Source of the DNA: JABWBD01 sp040768665
GTDB taxonomy: Bacteria > Planctomycetota > Planctomycetia > Pirellulales > Thermoguttaceae
Reading direction: 5' to 3'
Length of the DNA: 64,000 nucleotides
Assembly (NCBI GenBank): GCA_040768665.1
Contig: JAXGMN010000045.1
Location: 1 to 64,000, forward strand
The translations under genes were made by a program, and so were the position numbers. This document shows positions 35,536-44,579 of this stretch, in pieces. A model generated the notes under the pieces. That model worked only from the letters and a program-made list of their open reading frames with translations, ran no database searches and was not told where the DNA came from. Within the stretch, counting starts at the first letter, position 1; every line of letters starts with the position of its first letter.

Positions 35536-36852
35536 TCACGTGAGTGCCAGTGGGCCGTCGCCGCAGAAATCGGGATTGCCGAAGCGGGTGATTTCGTGTC
35601 CAAACCCGTGGGCCAACGCCAGCAGCAGGCGATTGTGGGCGGTCGACTTGTACTTGAGCGACCGCCCCATTTTGAAACCCAGCCCGCCGCCGACCAGCAC
35701 GAAGGGGATGTCGTTGAGCGTGTGCGAGTTTCCCTTGCCCAACTCGTTCGTCCACACGATCAGCGTGTTGTCCAACAGGCTGCCGGGGCCGCCGGGCTCC
35801 CGCGTGTCGTCGAGGCGCCTGGCCAGGTAGGCAAGCTGCTCGCAGAACCACGTGTTGATCCTGGTCAGCTTCTCTTGAGCCTGTTCGTTGGAGTCGGGTT
35901 CGTGAGACAGGGCATGGTGCCCGTCTTCGATGCCGAGCCATCGCATTTTCGCCCCGCCCACCGAATTCGTGTATTGCAGCGTGGCGACCCGGGCGAAGTC
36001 GTTGACGAAGCTGTTGACCAACAGTTCGATCTGCATTCTGCTGATTTCCGGCATCCTGTCGTTCTCCTCTCGGATGCCCGGCTCCAACTCGGGGACGGCG
36101 TGCACCGGCCTGGCCTCGCCGGCGGCCTGAAACTCCCGCTCCATCTCGCGGACGAACGTGGATTGTTCGTCGAGCAGCCGGCGATCTTCGGCGCTCACCG
36201 ACTTGCTGACGGTCTTCAAGTCATCGTTCAAGTCGTCGAGCACGCTCAGGAGCAGCTCGCGGTCCTTCGACCTGCCATAGAGCTTCGAGAACATCTGGTA
36301 GGGATCGCTGATCGGAGCGAGCGGTTTGTTGGGACCCGCGTACGCCATGCGGGTCCAGGTGTCGGCCCGGTTGGGCACCATCACCCCGAACTCGAGCGAT
36401 CCGAAGCGGGTGCGCGTCGCGGGGGTTTGCTGCAGGAAGCCCTTGATTTCCTGGTCGATCGAGATGCCGCTGGCCCAGCCGGCCGGCGTATGGGAGCCGC
36501 CCTGGATATTGCCGGGGAACAATTCGATCCCCGTCAGCAGGCAGCCGATGCCCCGCATGTGGTTGTCACCGTCGCCGCGTACTCGATCCGCAATTCCATG
36601 GAGGATGAGCGTGCGGTCCTTGAGCGGAGCGAGCGGATCGAGACTCGGTTTGAGCGTGAACGCGTCGCCTTCTTCCTCCGGCCAGAAACTCTTCGGCACC
36701 ACGCCGTTCGGAGTAAACATGACGACGAGCCTTTGTTTTCGCCCCTGCGAACCCGCCGGCACGATGCTGCTCAGACTGCCCAGCAGCGGCGCGACGGCCG
36801 CACTGATACCCAGGTCGCGAAGGAACGCTCGCCGGTCGGTGGTCATCGCCAT
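35536..36852 (-). CDS. DUF1552 family secreted protein
   Basis: 438 residues from the ATG at 36852, with GGAG upstream. A Tat-like signal (MTTDRRAFLRDLGISAAVAPLLG) precedes the DUF1552 domain: RLVVMFTPNGVVPKSFWPEE, a conserved HGIADRVRGDGDNHMRGIGC segment, and IDQEIKGFLQ further on. The late motif WTNELGKGNSHTLNDIPFVLVGGG is also conserved. DUF1552 proteins almost always follow a DUF1592-type cytochrome gene in planctomycetes, as here. The complex's job is unknown; a role in oxidation at the outer envelope is a guess. The gap to the upstream gene is 38 bases. Confidence 0.93.
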   Translation of the reverse strand: MAMTTDRRAFLRDLGISAAVAPLLGSLSSIVPAGSQGRKQRLVVMFTPNGVVPKSFWPEEEGDAFTLKPSLDPLAPLKDRTLILHGIADRVRGDGDNHMRGIGCLLTGIELFPGNIQGGSHTPAGWASGISIDQEIKGFLQQTPATRTRFGSLEFGVMVPNRADTWTRMAYAGPNKPLAPISDPYQMFSKLYGRSKDRELLLSVLDDLNDDLKTVSKSVSAEDRRLLDEQSTFVREMEREFQAAGEARPVHAVPELEPGIREENDRMPEISRMQIELLVNSFVNDFARVATLQYTNSVGGAKMRWLGIEDGHHALSHEPDSNEQAQEKLTRINTWFCEQLAYLARRLDDTREPGGPGSLLDNTLIVWTNELGKGNSHTLNDIPFVLVGGGLGFKMGRSLKYKSTAHNRLLLALAHGFGHEITRFGNPDFCGDGPLALT

Positions 36853-36890
36853 GAGATGTCTCCGAGTGGAAAGGAAAAAACTCCGAACAT

Positions 36891-39209
36891 TCACTTCACC
36901 GCCATGGGGCCGACCAGCGAGGAAACGGCCATCACTTGGACGGCCAACTCGCGGATGTTGAAGCGGCTCGAAGCGAACCCGGCGCGCAGTTCGTCGAGCG
37001 TCTTCGCTCCGTAGGCTCGCACAGGCTGCTGGACCAGGTGGTGGAACAGTTGCTCGGCGAACGCGGCGTGGGCCTCCTCGCTTTGGGCGACCCACTCGGC
37101 CAGTTCCCGGGCGCCGGCGAATCGGACCTGCTCTCCGCCGGCCATCCGATAGCCGCCGGTGGCGTCGATCGGCTTGCCCTGTTCCGTGGCGCGGTAGCGC
37201 CCCACGGCGTCGAAATGCTCCAGCGTAAACCCGAGCGGATTGATGATCTGATGGCAAGTCATGCACTCGGCCGGTTTCGTCTGCAACGCAACTCGTTCGC
37301 GCGTCGTCAGGCCGGGATGCAAATCCGGGGCCAGCGGTGAGACCGCAACCGGGGGCGGACGGAGCGATTGCCCCATCACCCCGCGCACAAGGAAGACGCC
37401 CCGATGAATGGGAGAACTATCCCGCGCATGCGCCAGCATGGCCATCAGGTACGGGTGCGTGAGAACGCCGGCCCGCTTGCCGGAATCAAGCCGCACGCCC
37501 TGAAAAGCCTCACGGGGCTATTCGATTCCGTAGAGCCCCGCCAGCCGGTCGTTCAGAAAAACCTCGTCGGCGAGAAAAAACCGCCGGTAGTCGGCGTCGT
37601 CCGACTCCAGAACGCCGTCGAGAAACGATTCCAGCGACGTCCGCAGATCGGCGATCGTGTCCGCGTCGAAGTCGGCATATGCCTGCGGATCCTTGCTCAA
37701 GTCCTTCTCGGTGTCGGCATTCAGCCACGTGAACAGGAAACCGCGGAGCTTGCTCTTCGCGCGGTAGTCGGCGAGCATCCTCCGGGCCTGGCGTTCGACC
37801 TCCTCACGGGTCGCGAGGCGGCCTTCGGCGGCCGCGCGAAGCAGTTCCGGGTCGGGGATCGAATCCCAAAGGCCGAAGGAAAGCCGGGCCGCCACGCGAT
37901 ACGGTTCGGCGACCTGCCCCACCTCGCGGAACAGAAACCGCGGCGACTTCAACGCCAGCAGCACGACCCGCTTCACGGCTGCCCGGGGATCTGCGGTCGC
38001 TTCGAACTGCCGGTTGACGAAAAGCTCGACTTGATCTTCGGTCAACGGGCTGCGGAATGCTCGCTCGCAGAACGTCCGGCAGAAGGCTCGCAGCTTCTCC
38101 TCCTTGCCGCCGGCATCTCGGCGCGGACCGATCAGCCCCTCGACGTTCTCCGCGACGTAGGCGGCTGCCTCGATCGCCGCCTCGGTCGTCGCCTGGTCCC
38201 AGGCTTTCGATACGGACGTGCCGCGCTCCCAACCGTAGCTTCGATCGTCAGGCGGAAATGGGACGGCACACACAAACTGCTCGGGAGCGGAGTCGACCGA
38301 GAGCCGACGGGCGGGAATCGGCTCCAAGGCACCTCTCGGGGCCCTCCAATACAACGCGATCGCGGCCGGGGCCGACTCCGGCTTCTTCCGCTTGTCCGAA
38401 TCGTCTACGCCCTGCTTGGCCTTGGTGAAGTCGAGCCGCACGGGGTAGACACGTCCGGCGACCAGAAACAGACTGGCCCGATACTCCGTATCCTCGCCCG
38501 ACTTGACCCAGGCGTCGATAAGCGGTGTCGCCTTGTCGTTCACCCAGAGGCGTGCGGCATGTTCGGTGCGGACAACGAAGTCGTAGATGCCCGTATCCGG
38601 CGCCAGAAGGGAGCCTTGCCAGCGGATGGAGAATTCGTGAGGCTCGCGGATTTCCGGCACGGGCGCCTCGGTGCCGAAATCGAAGTCGACCTGCGGGTCG
38701 ATCCGTTTGGCTGCCGCGGACCGAGTGCTCCGGCCCTGGAAATACTCGCCGCGCAACCCCCTCTGCTCACCCCACCGCACCGGCTCGCGAAAGCCGCCGA
38801 TGACATCGGCGATCGCGTGTCGATACTGCCGGACCGTCAGGCGGGCGAGCTCGACCCGCGCAGGGCGGATTCTCTCGCGAGCGATTGGGGAGTAGAAAGC
38901 GCCGTGGATGTATGCGGCCACAGCCAGGCTCTCATCCTGCGTAAGGCTTCCCGGATCGTCGGCCGGCATGGTTTCGCCAATCAAATCGGCGAGTTGGGCC
39001 ACGGACAAGCTGCCCTCGAGCGCCCGCTCGTACTCTTGGGTGCCCTCGCCTCGCTCGCCATGGCACGAGGCGCACCGCGTCCGGTAAAGGTGTTCCGCGG
39101 TTTTTCCCGGTTCCGCACCATACACCAGGTAGCAGAGGACAACCGCGAGTCCACCTAACCCCACCCACCGTGGGAAATCGCATGTGCCTGCTGAGCGGTG
39201 CCGTCGCAC
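36891..39209 (-). pseudogene. DUF1592/DUF1588 cytochrome-type protein interrupted by an in-frame amber codon
   Basis: The frame is continuous for 773 codons except for a TAG at 37518-37520, between AGLYGIE and PREAFQGVRLDSGKRAGVL. The N-terminal part has a signal segment and a c-type heme motif (RTRCASCHGERGEG). A DUF1587/PA14-like region (GLRGEYFQG) and DUF1595/DUF1592 motifs (AFCRTFCERAFRSPLTEDQVE) follow. The C-terminal part has DUF1588 (HPYLMAMLAHARDSSPIHRGVFL) and DUF1585 with CMTCHQIINPLGF. A single point change or a sequencing error could cause the stop; readthrough is possible. The start is a GTG with AAGGA nine bases upstream and is uncertain. Confidence 0.85.
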
Positions 39210-39383
39210 GGGGGGGGATCCTTGATGTTAGGCGGGTTCGGAGGGTCGCGAAGCGCTCGCGCAGCCGCGCCGGGGTGTTGCCGCATTATTCGTGGCGCCC
39301 TGCTGTGTGGCAAGTGAACCTGGATCGAGGCGGCCGGCAGGGGACTACGCGCCGTCTTCGTGGAGTCTTCACCCGGCGCAAGA

Positions 39384-39425
39384 AACGCAGAGGGCCGCCA
39401 GATGATCCGGCGGCCGCTTGCGTTT
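39384..39425 (-). terminator. Terminator-like hairpin of silk-like gene 1
   Basis: A long imperfect stem (AAACGCA...TGCGTTT outside, GGCCGCC...GGCGGCC inside) lies 45 bases after the stop codon of the minus-strand gene. It is conserved in the second copy with compensating changes. There is no clear T-run, so the type is not certain. Confidence 0.6.
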
Positions 39426-39470
39426 GCCCTTTGCTTCCCGCCCGCACTCCGCGAGCGTCAGCCGGTACCC

Positions 39471-39878
39471 TTACCAGATCGGCGTCGCGCCCGCCGCAGC
39501 GCTGGCACCTGCGAAACCACCGAAGCTGTAGGCCGCAGCATTCGCACCCGCGAAGCCGCCATAGCCATACGCCGCGGCGTTGGCGCCGGCGAATCCCCCA
39601 CCGCTGTAAGCTGCCGCGTTGGCACCGGCGAAGCCGCCGTAACCATAGGCAGCGGCATTGGCACTAGCGAATCCCCCACCGCTGAACGCGGCTGCATTGG
39701 CGCCCGCGTAGGAACCGTATCCACTGCTGATTGCAGTGGCGTTCGCCATTGCGGCCCCACCGTAAGCGGCGGCGGATGCCATGGCGTAGCTGCCAGGCCA
39801 CTGGGCGTTGGCAACATTCGTAAGCAGCGACAGGCCGAGGACAGTGGCAATCGAGAGGGCTTTGAACGTGGCGGACAT
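39471..39878 (-). CDS. Secreted silk-like repeat protein, copy 1
   Basis: 135 residues. A signal peptide (ALSIATVLGLSLLTNVANAQ) is followed by an Ala/Gly/Tyr/Asn protein with about six tandem 13-residue units of the form GGFAGANAAAYGY, in which the last two positions alternate (YGY, YSG, YSF). Units lie at about residues 57-131. The composition and short poly-Ala blocks recall structural silks and other beta-sheet fibre proteins; no bacterial family was recognised. AAGGGGA stands eight bases before the ATG. Extracellular fibre or surface layer is an inference. Three residues differ from the second copy. Confidence 0.85.
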   Translation of the reverse strand: MSATFKALSIATVLGLSLLTNVANAQWPGSYAMASAAAYGGAAMANATAISSGYGSYAGANAAAFSGGGFASANAAAYGYGGFAGANAAAYSGGGFAGANAAAYGYGGFAGANAAAYSFGGFAGASAAAGATPIW

Positions 39879-40300
39879 GACTGATCCCCTTGTTTTGTAA
39901 ACGTTTAGATTTTCGATTGGCTTCCGTTGAGCTCACTCCACCCTTGTCATGTCCGTTACTCCCGCCGATCCGACACACCGACGCGAAGGAATTGGGAAAT
40001 CCGACGCGCCAAGGACGTACGGGCGGCCCTGAGGACACTTCAGCCGGCTCTTCCGGTTCTTCCGGTTCTTAGGTGCGGAGTGGCACAGTGCACGCGGCCA
40101 GGATGTCGAAAAGAAAAGGGGAGAAAGGAGATACGGCAAAACAGTGCGACGATTTTCTTTTCTCCCAAATTCCTTTGTCGGTTGCCGTCTACTTCCAGCG
40201 GATTGCACCTGAAACCGCACGAACCCTCCGGCCTGGCTGTATACCCCCCTGCCGATTTCGGTCGGCACCGTCGACTGGGCGTTCGGAGAGGCGACGCAAG

Positions 40301-40346
40301 AAACGCAAAGGACCGCCAGATTTGCGTCCGGCGGCCCTTTGCGATT
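40301..40346 (-). terminator. Terminator-like hairpin of silk-like gene 2
   Basis: AAACGCAAAGGACCGCC pairs with GGCGGCCCTTTGCG (40330-40343) with one G-T type mismatch. Position relative to the gene is the same as for copy 1, about 45 bases after the stop. The loop sequence differs, which suggests the stem is under selection. Confidence 0.65.
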
Positions 40347-40390
40347 CGCTCTACTTCCTGCCCGCACTCCGCGAGCATCAACCGGTACCC

Positions 40391-40798
40391 TTACCAGATC
40401 GGCGTCACGCCCGCCGCAGCGCTGGCTCCTGCGAAACCACCGAGGCTGTAGGCCGCAGCATTCGCACCCGCGAAGCCGCCATAGCCATACGCCGCGGCGT
40501 TGGCGCCGGCGAATCCCCCACCGCTGTAAGCTGCCGCGTTGGCACCGGCGAAGCCGCCGTAACCATAGGCTGCGGCATTGGCACTAGCGAAGCCCCCACC
40601 GCTGAACGCGGCTGCATTGGCGCCCGCGTAGGAACCGTATCCACTGCTGATAGCAGTGGCGTTCGCCATTGCGGCCCCACCGTAAGCGGCGGCGGATGCC
40701 ATGGCGTAGCTGCCAGGCCACTGGGCGTTGGCAACATTCGTAAGCAGCGACAGGCCGAGGACAGCGGCAATCGAGAGGGCTTTGAACGTGGCGGACAT
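40391..40798 (-). CDS. Secreted silk-like repeat protein, copy 2
   Basis: 135 residues, identical to copy 1 except at three positions (VLG preceded by A instead of T; YSL for YSF in the last unit; GVT for GAT near the end). Signal peptide, 13-residue repeat and PIW C terminus are all kept. AAGGAG precedes the ATG. The upstream 100 bases match copy 1, so both copies are probably expressed from the same kind of promoter. Dose increase of a surface structural protein is the simplest explanation for keeping both. Confidence 0.85.
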   Translation of the reverse strand: MSATFKALSIAAVLGLSLLTNVANAQWPGSYAMASAAAYGGAAMANATAISSGYGSYAGANAAAFSGGGFASANAAAYGYGGFAGANAAAYSGGGFAGANAAAYGYGGFAGANAAAYSLGGFAGASAAAGVTPIW

Positions 40799-40989
40799 GA
40801 CTGATCTCCTTGTTTTGTAAACGTTTAGGTTTTCGATTGGCTTCCGTTGAGCTCACTCCACCTTTGTCATGTCCGTTACTTCCGCCGATCCGACACACCG
40901 ACGCGAAGGAATTGGGGATGAATCCTACGACAAAGAAGCCTACGAGGACGTGCAAACGCGGCTTGCCCCGCAGTGGCAGGAGAAAGCGC

Positions 40990-41489
40990 CTAATGCACCT
41001 CGAATGCGCCGGATTCGTCCATCTGCTTCAACACCATGCCAGGATTTTCTCGCGCATCGATATATTCGGGAACGAGCGCCAAAGCCCTCCGGAACGCGCC
41101 GGCGGCTTCCGAAAGTCGCCCCAGTTCTGCCAGCATGCTGCCGAGATTGTTCCACGCCTCGACGTATTCGGGATCCAGACGAACGGCCGAGCGAAACTGC
41201 GCGGCCGCCGGTTCGACATGCCCGAGAGCGTACAAACAGCAGTTGGCCATGAGGTTCCGCCAGGCGGCCGTCGGCAAGCCGGACCACGATCGCCCGCGGG
41301 CGAGAACAACGGCACAATTCCGAGAATCCGCTGAATCTGAGCGAGCGTGTCGCGGCGCTGGACGGGCGCCTCGGGATCTTCGAAGCCGAGCCGCGCAAAG
41401 ATTTGCCGCTGCGTCATCGACGCGAGCCGGCCGGTCACGGCGACCCGCATACCATCGAGAAGCCGGTCTTTCGATCCCTGCAACTCCAT
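40990..41489 (-). pseudogene. Frameshifted TPR protein with BRCT-like N terminus
   Basis: From the ATG at 41489 the frame reads DRLLDGMRVAVTGRLASMTQ, like the start of a BRCT domain, and continues to about 41290. A shift to another frame near 41280 gives NLMANCCLYALGHVEPAAAQ, followed by two TPR units (VRLDPEYVEAWNNLGSMLAE and ALVPEYIDARENPGMVLKQ) and a stop at 40990. The two parts fit one gene broken by a frameshift and probably shortened. The BRCT call is tentative. Confidence 0.6.
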
Positions 41490-41502
41490 TGCGAACGATT
41501 CA

Positions 41503-41624
41503 CCACGAAACACACGAACCACACGAAAACAGACCGAGTCGAGATTGAGACGGCTTGCACGAACCAGGGGCACCGCGCAGCCGGTCGCGAAACCTTCTCT
41601 TTGCATCTTTCGTGTGTTTCGTGG
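41503..41624. repeat. 16-bp inverted repeat pair
   Basis: CCACGAAACACACGAA at 41503-41518 and its exact reverse complement TTCGTGTGTTTCGTGG at 41609-41624 face each other 90 bases apart. The unit lies in the gap before the GlsB-like gene, upstream of the broken TPR gene. Both arms contain a repeated CACGAA motif. Confidence 0.7.
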
Positions 41625-41913
41625 TTCATCTTCTCATTCGTAGCCTTTCACGATCTCGTCATTGCCGACCTCGCCGTGGATAGGGCAGTTTTTCTGATAG
41701 CGAATTCGGCTGTGGCACTTGTCGTGAAGCTGGTTGAGATGGATCTGTCCGCCTCCGCTGACCCATCGGGGGCTATCTTTATTCCAAGCACGAACGTAGT
41801 ATAACTGAGTCCTGTGGCGGGTTTGGCAGCCATTGGTTCGCGCGCACCGAGAACAAAGTCCATTCCCGTCGTGGCAATTCTTCGCTGGCCCTTCGCGCAT
41901 GAGGAATGTACAC

Positions 41914-42180
41914 ATGGGTATCACCACTATCGTTTCGTGGCTTGTTTTCGGATTGATCGTAGGCGCAATCGCAAGACTCCTGATGCCGGGGCGTCAGAAC
42001 ATGGGTTGGCTGATGACCATCATCCTGGGCATCGTGGGTTCGTTCGCGGGTGGGGCATTGTCGACCCTATTCTTTGGAAGTTCGGACGGCGGCTTCCATC
42101 CGGGCGGTTGGATTATGTCCATCATCGGTGCGCTCATTCTGTTGATCGCCTATTCAACGCTTATCGCAAAAAGACAATGA
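41914..42180 (+). CDS. GlsB/YeaQ/YmgE family membrane protein
   Basis: 88 residues from the ATG at 41914 with GAGGA nine bases upstream. Three hydrophobic segments and the family signature GLIVGAIARLLMPGRQNMGW, followed by LGIVGSFAGGALSTLFFG, identify the transglycosylase-associated (Pfam GlsB/YeaQ) group. These small inner-membrane proteins are often induced by stress. It begins a group with a lipoprotein, an unknown soluble protein and MscL, which suggests a membrane-stress theme. Function is not known. Confidence 0.92.
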   Translation: MGITTIVSWLVFGLIVGAIARLLMPGRQNMGWLMTIILGIVGSFAGGALSTLFFGSSDGGFHPGGWIMSIIGALILLIAYSTLIAKRQ

Positions 42181-42345
42181 ACTGCCGGTAGACAAGTGGA
42201 ACCGTGTCCTCGCAAGGACAAATCGAGGGCAGTTGGCAAACGCAGCGATGCCGAGCCGACATCGCATCGGTATTGGGAAACGCCCGCGATGGACGCGAGC
42301 GAACGACGTAGACAGGGACAAGACAGACCCAGGAGGAACCGTGCC

Positions 42346-42843
42346 ATGCGGCATCGATACGATTGGCTTCTTTGTTTGGGACTGGCAATCGTGACGACCG
42401 GCGGTTGCAGCGAGCAACCGCCCGACCGATGGGGGGCAGCACAGGAGGCGAGTTCTCGATCCCCGGGTGCCGTCTCCGGCGAAGCGGTGGAGGGGGGCGA
42501 GTTCAATCGGTTCTTCCCCCAAGTGGAAGCACCTTGGGACATCGTGTTCAAGCAGGAGAAGACGGGCTTTGCCCAGGCAAGCCTGCATTTCGAAGGCCGC
42601 GAGGTGGCCGTGCTCTCCGTGTCGGACACGAAGAACAATCCTGACGCGGCGGAGAAATTCAACGAGTCCCAGCGGAGACTGGAGGATATGCCCGTCGTTG
42701 CGATCGGTGAGCAGGCAACCGCCATCCTCGTGAACGATCGCTACCAGGTCCAGATCCGTTCGATGGATCCCGTTGTCGGGCCCCAGGAACGTGACGAGTG
42801 GTTGACCAAGTTCAATTTGCAGGCGATCGGCCGGATTCAATGA
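42346..42843 (+). CDS. Small lipoprotein
   Basis: 165 residues. AGGAGG precedes the ATG at 42346. The signal peptide ends in a lipobox (AIVTTGGCSEQ), so the Cys should be lipidated and the protein anchored in a membrane. The mature part has a beta-rich domain with FKQEKTGFAQASLHFEGREVAVLSVSD and a conserved AEKFNESQRRLEDMPVV helix. No family was recognised. It lies 165 bases after the GlsB-like gene and 21 bases before the next gene, likely in one transcript with it. Confidence 0.85.
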   Translation: MRHRYDWLLCLGLAIVTTGGCSEQPPDRWGAAQEASSRSPGAVSGEAVEGGEFNRFFPQVEAPWDIVFKQEKTGFAQASLHFEGREVAVLSVSDTKNNPDAAEKFNESQRRLEDMPVVAIGEQATAILVNDRYQVQIRSMDPVVGPQERDEWLTKFNLQAIGRIQ

Positions 42844-42864
42844 CCACGAATAAGGAGATCCAAG

Positions 42865-43752
42865 ATGAGCACGCCCATTTACAAAACCGTCGACGAGCTG
42901 CCCGCTTCAAACATGACCGTCCGCTTGCTTCAGGCCCTGGATTGGGTCGTGCCTGGGCAATGGAAGAACGTCGTCGGTTTCGAGAACACGATCAAGGAAG
43001 TCACGGGCGAATCGGACCAGAAGTTCATTCAGCAGGTGGGCGAGCGCGCCATCGCCCTGTATAACGATAAGTCGCAAGGCTATCAGCGGGCCTTGTGGCT
43101 CTATCAAACGGTCGACGTTGTGCAGGGTGCGGCCGGGTTCACGGCGCTCTTGGCCAAGGTCGGCGAAAGCGTCAAATTCCTCTCTTTTCTCGACAAGCTC
43201 ACACCCAAGGCCGATACCACGCAGGCGCTGGACCTGGGACTCAAGATTGTCACGGAAATTGCCTGTTTCTGCCAGATCAACGGCTTGCCCGGAGACAGCG
43301 TGGGCGATTTCGTCGAATCGCTGGCCGACTACAAGCACGAGGCGCTCATGCGCATGGCCACGCTGGTCTGTGTCGACGGGCTGATTCCGCTCGGCCCGGA
43401 CTTCATCGACAAGGGATTGTCCCTGCTGGACAGAACCGGTGTGTCCGGGCTGGAAAAGAACGGCCGGTTCAACCAAATCAAGGGATACATCCCCGGCAAA
43501 AATACGGCAGAGCAACTCAACTTCATGCAGCGGGGACTGGCCTCGGTCAAGGACTGGTCCAAGTCGTTCGTCGCTTCCAGGTCGCTCAGCGTGGACAAGA
43601 TCGTGGGCAGTCTGCGCGGCAGAATCCAGGGCGTGGAAAGCCACCTGGATTACCTGGGCGCGTTTCTGGATATGGGCGTCAACTATTTCGAGCACACGGG
43701 AACCCAATCGGTTGCCCGCAGCCTTATCGCGCGATCCGCGGCGGAAATCTAG
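42865..43752 (+). CDS. Hypothetical cytoplasmic protein
   Basis: 295 residues with AAGGAG seven bases before the ATG. There is no signal peptide. The sequence is largely helical, with long amphipathic stretches (LNFMQRGLASVKDWSKSFVAS) and hydrophobic helices (CFCQINGLPGDSVGDFVESLA, MATLVCVDGLIPLGPDFIDK). No domain could be named. It is downstream of a lipoprotein gene in the same orientation and convergent with mscL, separated by only 5 bases. A role in envelope stress is guessed from context only. Confidence 0.65.
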   Translation: MSTPIYKTVDELPASNMTVRLLQALDWVVPGQWKNVVGFENTIKEVTGESDQKFIQQVGERAIALYNDKSQGYQRALWLYQTVDVVQGAAGFTALLAKVGESVKFLSFLDKLTPKADTTQALDLGLKIVTEIACFCQINGLPGDSVGDFVESLADYKHEALMRMATLVCVDGLIPLGPDFIDKGLSLLDRTGVSGLEKNGRFNQIKGYIPGKNTAEQLNFMQRGLASVKDWSKSFVASRSLSVDKIVGSLRGRIQGVESHLDYLGAFLDMGVNYFEHTGTQSVARSLIARSAAEI

Positions 43753-43757
43753 GACGG

Positions 43758-44240
43758 CTAGGCAATTCCGCCGGGCGATACTACCGGCGGGCTTCCCTTA
43801 TCCGATCCGTCGCGTTTTAACAGATCGCGGATCTCCGCCAGCAGTTCCTGATCCCTGGTCGGTGGCGGCGGGGCGGCGGCTTCCGCCTTCTTCGCCTTCA
43901 TCACCAGGCCGAGGAACTTCACGATGAAGATGTACAGCGCCAGCGCCACGATCAGAAAGTTGACGATTTCGCCCAGAAACAGGCCGTAGGGGATTTCCTT
44001 GCCGTTGATCACCCACTTCCAGCCGAGGTAGCCCTGCTCGCCGGGGACAATCACACTGATCAGCGGCATGATGAGGTGCTTGACGAGCGAATCGATGATC
44101 TTGCCGAAAGCGGCGCCGATGATGACGCCAACGGCCAGATCGATCACGTTCCCTTTGAAGGCAAAGTTCTTGAACTCCTCGAAGAGCGAGAATGCCTTCT
44201 TCCTGGCATCAAACGGGACCGGTTGCTTCACTGGATCCAT
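43758..44240 (-). CDS. mscL: Large-conductance mechanosensitive channel MscL
   Basis: 160 residues from the ATG at 44240, with GAGGG upstream. The first transmembrane helix reads FAFKGNVIDLAVGVIIGAAFGKI, the channel's pore-lining signature, and the second is FLIVALALYIFIVKFLGLVM. A periplasmic loop lies between them, and a cytoplasmic helical bundle rich in Lys/Ala follows (EAAAPPPPTRDQELLAEIRDLLKR). MscL opens under membrane tension to release solutes after osmotic downshift. It is a natural partner of the solute pathway at 7.5-13.7 kb. Confidence 0.96.
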   Translation of the reverse strand: MDPVKQPVPFDARKKAFSLFEEFKNFAFKGNVIDLAVGVIIGAAFGKIIDSLVKHLIMPLISVIVPGEQGYLGWKWVINGKEIPYGLFLGEIVNFLIVALALYIFIVKFLGLVMKAKKAEAAAPPPPTRDQELLAEIRDLLKRDGSDKGSPPVVSPGGIA

Positions 44241-44579
44241 GGGATTGCCCTCTTTGTCGTGAGATCTGAACGCCCGGCAGGTCTTCAACCGCCGAAGTGC
44301 GGTAGCACTTCACAGTATCTTGACAGCCGAGGATCGCATTGTCAATCTGGACGCGTCACGCTGGCCGCGAGTTTCAGCGTCAGACGTTTCCGGGCCCATC
44401 GTGTTCTCTCCCTCGACCGCGTTGCACTCCCCAGGTGCCCGCGATACGATGGAGAAGTGAGCATCGGTCGAAGAATGACCGCCGCATTTGTCGCCTATCG
44501 CGGAGCGAAAGGCGACAATTATTGATCGTCCGTTGCCAAGCTACGCTGGTTGCTCAGTACCCGCTCCGGGAGCCCACTC

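Larger units (their letters stand above)
39374..40917. repeat. Tandem segmental duplication containing two silk-like genes
   Basis: Segments 39374-39999 and 40294-40917 are near-identical over about 620 bases each (offset 920 bases), from the 3' terminator through the gene and its upstream region. The roughly 300 bases between them (40000-40293) are unrelated. Divergence is higher in the terminator than in the coding part. Confidence 0.85.

Noticed and set aside
39489..39723. Regular 39-bp DNA repeats that could look like a CRISPR array
   Set aside because: The repeats are in frame, encode 13-residue protein units after a signal peptide, and have no spacers.
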